DNA of 11,585 nucleotides, taken from UMGS755 sp045590535. GTDB taxonomy: Bacteria; Bacillota; Clostridia; UBA1381; UBA9506. The stretch spans positions 1 through 11,585 of the forward strand of contig JAZNRE010000003.1 of NCBI GenBank assembly GCA_045590535.1, given 5' to 3'. Numbering within the stretch: the first letter of the stretch is position 1; each line of letters starts with the position of its first letter. A model generated the notes under the pieces. That model was not told where the DNA came from and did not search any database. It worked only from the letters and a program-made list of their open reading frames with translations. The position numbers and the translations under genes are program-made. Positions 1 through 5,870 of this stretch are shown here, in pieces.

Positions 1-656
1 GCATCATAATAGGCTTCAATAAAGCCCGGATTTAATGCCATAAGCTTTTCTACATAAGTATAGGCTGTTTCTGGCTGTTTCATTTTGGTGTAAAGCTGCA
101 CTAAGTTATCCAAAATAATGGCATCTTCCTGATTGTAATCATAAGCCTCTAAATTAAACTTCTCGGCTGTTTCAATGTCACTGCACAAAATGTGCAAATA
201 GCCAAGGCTGCCATAAATATTGGAATTTTTATAATAGGGAAAAATTTCATTCAGCTCTTCTAATGCCTCTTGTGCCCGACCGGTTTTTAAGAGCAAAATG
301 GCGTGATTTGTCTTGGCATAATATTTAAGCTCCGGCTTATCAATCTTAAAGGCTAAAACCGAATCCAGCATGGCTTCTGAGCGTTTCACACGGCCTTCAC
401 GCATCAAATAATAGGCGTAGGTAATCTTCTGTCTTGCATTATAACCCTTTTTCTCGCCCCGTTCAAACCAACGAAAGCTGCCGTTAATATCGCCTTTGCC
501 ATACGCACGCAGAGCCATCATCATACAAAGAGTGGCATAGCGCTTAAAGTAATAATAAAGGAAAACAGCAACTAGCAGGCCAACGCCCCAAACCAAACTG
601 GTGGAAAAACCCCAAATAACCAGGGCAATTAAAAATAATATCAATAAAAATTCCAT
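1..656 (-). CDS. Membrane-anchored TPR-repeat protein (partial, C-terminus off the window)
   Basis: The open frame starts with ATG at 654-656 and continues past the left edge, giving 218 complete codons and no stop. A CAGGAG ribosome binding site lies about 9 bases upstream. Residues 2-17 and about 21-37 are strongly hydrophobic and are probably a membrane hairpin or two short transmembrane helices, followed by the basic stretch KRY. From about residue 45 onward the sequence is helical and TPR-like: alternating pairs of helices with small residues (ALRAYGKGD, AILLLKTGRAQEALEEL, NLVQLYTKMKQPETAY, LMALNPGFIEAYYD). This suggests a soluble, probably cytoplasmic, scaffold tethered to the membrane. 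It begins 37 bp after the rqcP stop and may be co-transcribed with it. I recognise the fold class but not a specific family, and no function is assigned. Confidence 0.82.
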   Translation of the reverse strand, partial: MEFLLILFLIALVIWGFSTSLVWGVGLLVAVFLYYYFKRYATLCMMMALRAYGKGDINGSFRWFERGEKKGYNARQKITYAYYLMREGRVKRSEAMLDSVLAFKIDKPELKYYAKTNHAILLLKTGRAQEALEELNEIFPYYKNSNIYGSLGYLHILCSDIETAEKFNLEAYDYNQEDAIILDNLVQLYTKMKQPETAYTYVEKLMALNPGFIEAYYD

Positions 657-693
657 GGTTTTAACTCCTGTTATATAGTTTGTCGTAAAGTGA

Positions 694-936
694 TTAAGGC
701 AGCACCTTATAAAGCTCGGCGGCTTCATCCTTGCCCACATGTTCGCTCACACGAAGCACCTGTGCCCGCATGGTTTTCTCACCAAACCGAAGCTCTAAAA
801 CATCGCCCACTTTTACATCATAAGAAGCTTTCACGCTACGACCATTAACCGAAACACGGCCCTGGTCACAAGCCTCGTTGGCAACGGTTCTGCGCTTAAT
901 GATGCGTGATACCTTTAAATATTTATCTAATCTCAT
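694..936 (-). CDS. rqcP: RqcP, S4-domain ribosome quality-control factor (YabO/Hsp15-like)
   Basis: This is an 80-residue protein that is essentially one S4 RNA-binding domain. It opens MRLDKYLKVSRIIKRRT and contains the S4 signature GRVSVNGR at about residues 29-36, then a KVGDVLELRFG strand. The order and length match RqcP (YabO) of Bacillus. That family binds 50S subunits carrying stalled peptidyl-tRNA and works with RqcH while alanine tails are added. The conserved basic residues R2, R11, R15 and R16 are present. I chose ATG 936 because a GGAAGG site precedes it at good spacing and the family starts MRLDK; the frame is open 12 codons further upstream but without conservation. It starts 36 bp after the trpS stop. 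No rqcH is visible here. A general Hsp15-like heat-shock role is the alternative reading. Confidence 0.88.
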   Translation of the reverse strand: MRLDKYLKVSRIIKRRTVANEACDQGRVSVNGRSVKASYDVKVGDVLELRFGEKTMRAQVLRVSEHVGKDEAAELYKVLP

Positions 937-972
937 TGTATTCCTTCCTGTCCTGCTGACTTTATAGCCCAA

Positions 973-1980
973 TCAGCGACCAATAAATCCAACTTTTTTA
1001 TAAACCTTGCGCAAGGTTTTTGCTGCAATGCGGGAGGCCATTTCTGCACCCTTTGTATAAACCTCTTCAACATAGGCCTTGTCTTTTGAAAGCTCATCAA
1101 AGCGTTTGCGAACGGGTGCCAATTCAGCGGCAACCGCCTCGCCCACTGCCTGCTTAAAGGTGCCATAGCCCATACCACTAAACTCTCTAGCCGCCTCATC
1201 AACGGTTTTGCCGCTGACAGCTGCATAAATGGTCAACAGATTGGTGATGCCCGGTTTATCTTCGCCGGCACGGATTTCAGTGTCGGAATCGGTTACAGCA
1301 CGCTTGAACTTCTTAATAATGACTTCTTCAGGGTCAAGCAGCAAAATAAAACCATTGGGGTTCGGGTCCGATTTTGACATTTTATTTTCCGGTGATTGCA
1401 AACTCATGACACGGGCACCGGATTTGGCAATGAAGGGTTCGGGCACGGTGAAGGTGTCGCTATAGTGAAAGTTAAACCGTTCTGCAACATCACGGGTAAT
1501 TTCAATATGCTGCAGCTGGTCATTGCCAACGGGAACCAAATCGGCCTGATACAGCAAAATGTCAGACGCCATAAGCACCGGGTATGTAAAAAGACCGGCG
1601 TTAATGTTATCGGCATGTTTTTTTGATTTATCTTTAAACTGTGTCATTCTTGACAGTTCACCCATTTGTGTGTTGCAAGAAAGCACCCAGGCAAGTTCCG
1701 CATGAGCCGGCACATGGGATTGAATGAACAAAATTGACTTCTCCGGGTCAACGCCGCAGGCCATGTATTGTTTCAGCACATCAAGGCTGCGCCGACGGAG
1801 CTCTGCCGGGTCCTGACGAACAGTGATGGCGTGCATATCCATAACGGCATACATGCAGTCATATTCATCCTGCAGCTTTATCCAGTTTTTCAAAGCACCC
1901 AAATAGTTACCCAGGGTTAATTCACCGGAGGGCTGCATGCCTGAAAAAATGCGTTTTTTTCTTTCTATAGTCTGTTCCAT
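973..1980 (-). CDS. trpS: Tryptophanyl-tRNA synthetase
   Basis: This 335-residue class Ic aminoacyl-tRNA synthetase charges tRNA-Trp with tryptophan using ATP in the cytoplasm. The N-terminal ATP-binding motif appears as GMQPSG (14-19) followed by LGNYLG (23-28), the TrpRS form of the HIGH signature. The dimeric Rossmann core carries MASDILLYQADLVPVGNDQ (about 137-155), where D140 and Q155 lie in the tryptophan and ATP pocket region. The KMSKS loop is intact at 200-204. The C-terminal helical anticodon-binding part covers about 215-335. Length is normal for the bacterial enzyme. ATG 1980 has GGAG about 8 bases upstream. The gene lies 53 bp after the aminotransferase stop, and that gap is too short for a T-box leader. 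The stop TGA is followed 36 bp later by rqcP. Confidence 0.97.
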   Translation of the reverse strand: MEQTIERKKRIFSGMQPSGELTLGNYLGALKNWIKLQDEYDCMYAVMDMHAITVRQDPAELRRRSLDVLKQYMACGVDPEKSILFIQSHVPAHAELAWVLSCNTQMGELSRMTQFKDKSKKHADNINAGLFTYPVLMASDILLYQADLVPVGNDQLQHIEITRDVAERFNFHYSDTFTVPEPFIAKSGARVMSLQSPENKMSKSDPNPNGFILLLDPEEVIIKKFKRAVTDSDTEIRAGEDKPGITNLLTIYAAVSGKTVDEAAREFSGMGYGTFKQAVGEAVAAELAPVRKRFDELSKDKAYVEEVYTKGAEMASRIAAKTLRKVYKKVGFIGR

Positions 1981-2033
1981 ATTTCATTCTCCAATCCACA
2001 GTTTATAATCAAAATGACAGTTTTAAAACGGAT

Positions 2034-3227
2034 TTACACCCGTTCTGAAAGGAGCGCACCTAAAATCTCTATGCCTTTTTCAATCTTTTCGTCGCTCATG
2101 GTTGAATAGTTAAGACGGAAGCAATGGCTGGGCTTTTCAATATCGGTCATGAAAGCACTGCCGGGAACAAAAGCAACCTTTCGTTCAACCGCCTCAAGCA
2201 TCAGCTTGCCCGAATCGGTGCCCTCGGGCATGGTTGCCCACAAAAAGATACCGCCATCCGGACGGGTATAGGTCACATTTTTCGGGAAATATTCATCCAT
2301 GCAGGAAAGCATCAAACCGCAACGGTGCTTATAAAGCTCACGGCTTTTTGCAATAGAGCTGTCAATATCATACTTCTCTAAATAACGAGCTACAATCATT
2401 TGTGAAAAGACATTGGTATGTACATCGGTTGCTTGCTTGCCTACCACAATCTTTTCCATAATGCCCTTATCCAAAATTAAATAAGCCAGGCGTAAACCGG
2501 GTGAAAATACCTTTGAAAAAGAACCCAAATAAATAACATTTCCTGTTGTGTCCATCGATTTAATGGTGGGAACTTTTTCACCTGAAAAGCGCAGCTCACC
2601 ATAGGGATTATCTTCTAAAATCATAACGCCATACTGTTGCGCAAGACGCAGCATGCCTTGTCTCACCGCAAGACTTGAGGTGATGCCGGAAGGATTCTGG
2701 AAGGTGGGAATGGTATAAATCAGCTTAATGTTTTTGTGCTTTTTTAAGGTTTCTTCCAAAATTTCCAAATCCATACCGTCCTCATTCATAGGCACGCCAT
2801 ATAATTTAGCATTGTAGGTACGGAAAGTGTTTAAGCAACCAATAAAGCTGGGCTCTTCACAAATAACGCCGTCGCCTTCATTTAAAAGCACCTTGGCTGT
2901 TAAATCAGCACCCTGCTGGGAACCGCTGACAATGATGATATCATCATTCGCACCGCCAATCTGCTCTTTTTCTTTGACGCGATTTAAAATAAGCTCTTTT
3001 AAAGGTGCATAGCCCTCTGAAATGCCATATTGCAGGGCTGTAACCGGGTCATTATCCAAAATATCGGCACATATTTCTTTGATGGCATCAACCGGAAAGC
3101 TTTCGGGCGCAGGCAAACCACCTGCAAAGCTGATAACATCCGGCTTGCCGGCCACCTTAAATATCTCACGAATGGCTGAAGCTTTAACACCCAGCATTTT
3201 ATCTGAAATCAATCTTGAAAAATCCAT
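2034..3227 (-). CDS. PLP-dependent aminotransferase, fold type I (2-aminoadipate/MocR-like class)
   Basis: This 397-residue cytoplasmic aminotransferase has the complete pyridoxal-phosphate signature set. It has FAGGLPAPESFP (34-45), SGSQQGADL (101-109), the QNPSG loop with N178, EDNPYGELRF with D206 and Y209 (205-214), and the Schiff-base lysine K239 in SFSKVFSPGLR with R246. R371 in CFRLNYS should bind the substrate carboxylate. The pattern is that of the LysN/Aro8/MocR group, enzymes acting on 2-aminoadipate, aromatic, branched-chain or similar amino acids; the GntR DNA-binding domain of full MocR regulators is absent. Substrate cannot be read from sequence. GAGGAG precedes ATG 3227 by about 8 bases. 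The gene starts 21 bp after the tatD stop and ends 53 bp before trpS. A link to tryptophan metabolism through trpS is possible but unproven. Confidence 0.92.
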   Translation of the reverse strand: MDFSRLISDKMLGVKASAIREIFKVAGKPDVISFAGGLPAPESFPVDAIKEICADILDNDPVTALQYGISEGYAPLKELILNRVKEKEQIGGANDDIIIVSGSQQGADLTAKVLLNEGDGVICEEPSFIGCLNTFRTYNAKLYGVPMNEDGMDLEILEETLKKHKNIKLIYTIPTFQNPSGITSSLAVRQGMLRLAQQYGVMILEDNPYGELRFSGEKVPTIKSMDTTGNVIYLGSFSKVFSPGLRLAYLILDKGIMEKIVVGKQATDVHTNVFSQMIVARYLEKYDIDSSIAKSRELYKHRCGLMLSCMDEYFPKNVTYTRPDGGIFLWATMPEGTDSGKLMLEAVERKVAFVPGSAFMTDIEKPSHCFRLNYSTMSDEKIEKGIEILGALLSERV

Positions 3228-3248
3228 TTAAATCGCTCCTCGTCCGTA

Positions 3249-4007
3249 TTATATGTTAAAAAATCGTTTTCCGTTTTCCAAAGTTATGTGAGCCACTTCC
3301 TCCTGGGTCATGCCCCTCAAGGCTGCAATCTCTTTGGCCACAAACGGAACCATTGAGCTATCGTTCCGTTGGCCACGGTGAGGCTCGGGGGTGAGGTATG
3401 GGCTGTCAGTTTCAATTAAAAGCCGTTCTATCGGCACGCAGGACGCCACCTCTTTAGCCTTTTTACCATTTTTAAAAGTCACAGGACCGGCAAAAGAGAT
3501 GTAAAAGCCCCAATCAACTAAGGTGCGCATCATTTCAACACTACCCGAATAGCAATGCATTACACCACGAAAATAACCTGACTCACGGATGATATCCATA
3601 GTGTCCTGATGGGCATCACGGTCGTGAACAATGTATGGCAGGTCCAGCTCTTTTGCCAATTCAATCTGCCGGCGAAACCACTTTTTTTGCAGCTCACGGG
3701 GTGAATTATCATAGTAATAATCAAGCCCGATTTCACCAATGGCCACAACCTTTGGCTCAGCTGCTAATAGGCGCAGGCTTTCTATGTCTTCTTCTGTCAT
3801 GTTTTCAGCATCATGGGGATGAACACCCACAGCTGCATAAATAAAACCGTGTTCGGCTGCCAGTTTGACACCGGCATAGGAGCTTTCCATGTCTGCGCCG
3901 ATATTAACCAAAAGCGTAACACCAGAATCAGCAATTTTATGAATAACACTAAGGCGGTCCTCATCAAAACGGGCATCGTCTAGATGTGTATGTGTATCAA
4001 AATACAT
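3249..4007 (-). CDS. tatD: TatD-family metal-dependent hydrolase/DNase (YabD-like)
   Basis: This 252-residue protein has the amidohydrolase TIM-barrel metal site of TatD nucleases. The metal ligands are H6 and H8 in FDTHTHLD, E92 in GEIGLDYYY, H128 in IVHDRDAH, H151 in HCYSG, and D201 in IETDSPYLTPEPHRGQRN. Family members cleave DNA from the 3' end and have been tied to DNA repair and peroxide tolerance; some act as D-tyrosyl-tRNA deacylases. I chose ATG 4007 because GGGAGGG lies just upstream and the family begins with this hydrophobic-DTHTH strand. The frame is open upstream to 4100, but that extension would overlap rnhA and is basic and unconserved. The gene begins 16 bp after the rnhA stop, so the two are probably translated from one message. 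Confidence 0.94.
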   Translation of the reverse strand: MYFDTHTHLDDARFDEDRLSVIHKIADSGVTLLVNIGADMESSYAGVKLAAEHGFIYAAVGVHPHDAENMTEEDIESLRLLAAEPKVVAIGEIGLDYYYDNSPRELQKKWFRRQIELAKELDLPYIVHDRDAHQDTMDIIRESGYFRGVMHCYSGSVEMMRTLVDWGFYISFAGPVTFKNGKKAKEVASCVPIERLLIETDSPYLTPEPHRGQRNDSSMVPFVAKEIAALRGMTQEEVAHITLENGKRFFNI

Positions 4008-4023
4008 GTTCTGCCCTCCCGTT

Positions 4024-4509
4024 TTACTGGTTATATCCTGTGTCCTCCGGCAAATTCTCCGCCGCAGCTGCTGCCACGGCCATTTCATCACACCGCTCAT
4101 TTTCAGGGTGACCGTCGTGACCTTTCACCCAGTGAAAAGCCACTTCATGCCGCTGCATTTCATCTAAAAGTTTTTGCCACAAATCAGGATTTAACGCTTT
4201 TTCTTTATTGCTTTTAATCCATCCTTTTTTCTTCCAACCATAAACCCAACCTTGATTCACAGCATCAACCACATATTTGCTGTCGCTGTAAACATCCACA
4301 TGGCAGGGCTCCTTCAGCCGTTCAAGACCGCGAATAACCGCTAAAATTTCCATTCGGTTATTGGTGGTTAATCGATAGCCACCGGAAAGTTCAAGGCTAT
4401 GACTGCCATAACGCAAAATGGTGCCCCAGCCACCGGGACCGGGATTGCCGGAGCAAGCACCATCTGTAAACATTGTTACTGTTTTTAAATTATTTGCTTG
4501 TGCCGGCAT
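4024..4509 (-). CDS. rnhA: Ribonuclease HI
   Basis: This 161-residue RNase HI cleaves the RNA strand of RNA-DNA hybrids such as R-loops, primers and misincorporated ribonucleotide stretches. The catalytic set is complete: D16 in FTDGACSGNPGPGGWG, E54 in TTNNRMEILAVI, D76 in VYSDSKYVVDAV, H131 in WVKGHDGHPENERCD, and D141. The basic handle GWKKKGWIKSNKEK (91-104) that grips the hybrid is present, so this is the E. coli-like type and not the shorter handle-less kind. There is no extra N-terminal hybrid-binding domain. ATG 4509 has GGAGGA about 6 bases upstream and overlaps the 3' end of nrnA by 20 bp, which implies translational coupling. An alanine run near 145-150 precedes a short acidic tail. 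Confidence 0.97.
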   Translation of the reverse strand: MPAQANNLKTVTMFTDGACSGNPGPGGWGTILRYGSHSLELSGGYRLTTNNRMEILAVIRGLERLKEPCHVDVYSDSKYVVDAVNQGWVYGWKKKGWIKSNKEKALNPDLWQKLLDEMQRHEVAFHWVKGHDGHPENERCDEMAVAAAAAENLPEDTGYNQ

Positions 4510-5476
4510 AGAATTCCTCCAACTGCTTTGTAATAACGGTTACAAGCTCATCTGTAATCGTCTGGGCAGATGCATCGGTCACAAATCCGGAGGCGCAGGC
4601 ATGACCGCCACCGCCAAATTGTGCTGCAAGCAAAGCCAAATCTATATTTTCTTTGCAGCGCAAGCTCACCTTAAGCTTGTCTGCATCCTTTTCCTTAATG
4701 ATAACGCTGACCTCTACCCCTTCAATACTTAAAACCGTATTGGGCAGTTCTTCCAAATCTTCAAAAACCAAACCGAAGTCAGCTAAAAAACTGTCGGTGC
4801 AGGCTAACACAGCAATTTTTCCATCGTTAAATAGCTGCACACGGTCAGCCAGTGCACCAGTAAACTTTAGTTTTGAAAGCTTAACGGTGTCATAAAGCCG
4901 GCGCGTAATGGGTCTGATTTCAACCCCCGCCTCCAAAAGAGCGGCTGCCACTGTAAAGGTTTTGGCCGTTACATTTGAAAACTTAAAGTTGCCCGTATCG
5001 GTTGAAAGGCCTGTGTAAAGGGGCACAAGAGATTTTTCCGGCACATGACCGCATAAGCCGATAATTAGGTCATAAACCAGTTCACAGCAGGCTGCATTGC
5101 TTGGATCGCTGAAATAGAGGTCACCATAGGGCGCACTGGCATAATGATGGTCCACAACCAGTTTCTTTTCAATCTGCTGATACAAAGGCTGCAAATCACC
5201 TAAACGGTTAATGGAACCGCAATCCAGCGCCAGGGCCACATCAAAGGCATCTCCTTCTCCGTAAAGGCTGTAGTCCCCCACCAAAAAGGCATAACGCTCC
5301 GGCGGTTCTTTTTCTAAAAAAACCGTTGCTTTTTTTCCTAAAAATTCGAGTGCTGCTTGCATGGCATAAGACGAACCCAAAGCGTCACCGTCGGGATTCA
5401 CATGTGTGAAAATGGCAACTTGTTCAGCCTGTGCCAAGGCATTTTGAATTTCTTTTAATTGGTTCACATCAATCAC
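4490..5476 (-). CDS. nrnA: NrnA-type DHH/DHHA1 phosphoesterase (oligoribonuclease / pAp phosphatase)
   Basis: This is a 328-residue DHH-superfamily enzyme. The DHH domain (about 1-190) contains THVNPDGDALGS (H25, D29, D31), ALDCGS with D85, the name-giving VVDHH (107-111), and GLSTDTGNFKFSN with D160. The DHHA1 domain ends with the substrate-binding motif FGGGGHACASG (287-297). Bacillus NrnA degrades two- to five-nucleotide RNAs and dephosphorylates 3'-phosphoadenosine 5'-phosphate. The start is ambiguous: GTG at 5476 would overlap rbfA by 8 bp, while GTG at 5467 lies 1 base after the rbfA stop, just downstream of AAGGTGAT, which resembles a Shine-Dalgarno. The shorter start would give 325 residues and loses nothing conserved. 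The position after rbfA is typical of nusA-infB operons. Confidence 0.93.
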   Translation of the reverse strand: MIDVNQLKEIQNALAQAEQVAIFTHVNPDGDALGSSYAMQAALEFLGKKATVFLEKEPPERYAFLVGDYSLYGEGDAFDVALALDCGSINRLGDLQPLYQQIEKKLVVDHHYASAPYGDLYFSDPSNAACCELVYDLIIGLCGHVPEKSLVPLYTGLSTDTGNFKFSNVTAKTFTVAAALLEAGVEIRPITRRLYDTVKLSKLKFTGALADRVQLFNDGKIAVLACTDSFLADFGLVFEDLEELPNTVLSIEGVEVSVIIKEKDADKLKVSLRCKENIDLALLAAQFGGGGHACASGFVTDASAQTITDELVTVITKQLEEFYAGTSK

Positions 5477-5813
5477 CTTGTGTCGATCTTAAAAGTTCCG
5501 TAATGCGAGCGCCGTGCTCAATGGAGTGATCAAGCTCAAACACCGGCTCCGGTGTGTAGCGCATATTAAGGCGCGCGCCCATTTCACGGCGAACAAATCC
5601 GGCCGATTTTTTCAGCGCCGCAATAGCATCCTTCTGCTCTGCCTCGCTGCCCAACACGCTCACATAGATTTTAGCATAGCGCAAATCCGGTGTTACATTC
5701 ACCATAACAACGCTGGTCATTATGGGAATGCGCGGGTCTTTCATGTTCCGGATAATATCCGATAATTCTTTTCTGAATTCTTCGTTAATTCTGTTAATTC
5801 TATTCACGCTCAT
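5469..5813 (-). CDS. rbfA: 30S ribosome-binding factor A
   Basis: This 114-residue single-domain KH-like protein binds immature 30S subunits during late 16S rRNA processing and is important for growth in the cold. The family pattern is present: N-terminal helix MSVNRINRINEEFRKELS, the DPRI turn at 26-29, the strand VVMVNVTPDLRYAKIYVSVLG (35-55), the KH-type kink in KKSAGFVRREMG (68-79), and the terminal segment DHSIEHGARITELL (95-108). ATG 5813 follows GGAGGA by about 7 bases. The gene begins 57 bp after the infB stop and its TGA at 5469-5471 abuts or overlaps the nrnA start, as in many Firmicutes. The 57-bp gap includes a small TTTCAT/ATGAAA stem but no T-run, so I do not call a terminator there. 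Confidence 0.96.
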   Translation of the reverse strand: MSVNRINRINEEFRKELSDIIRNMKDPRIPIMTSVVMVNVTPDLRYAKIYVSVLGSEAEQKDAIAALKKSAGFVRREMGARLNMRYTPEPVFELDHSIEHGARITELLRSTQGD

Positions 5814-5870
5814 ATCATTTCCTCCAAAAAAATTTCACTGTGACAGAGCTTTCATCTTATGAAAACGCAA

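Noticed and set aside
937..972. Twelve-codon extension of RqcP to 972
   Set aside because: It covers the GGAAGG ribosome binding site, and the family begins MRLDK.
4008..4100. N-terminal extension of TatD to an ATG at 4100
   Set aside because: It would overlap rnhA by 77 bp and adds a basic unconserved segment, while GGGAGGG precedes ATG 4007 and the family starts there.
5814..5870. TTTCAT/ATGAAA stem between infB and rbfA as terminator
   Set aside because: The stem is only six A/T-rich pairs and is not followed directly by a T-run; the T7 stretch farther on abuts the rbfA ribosome binding site.
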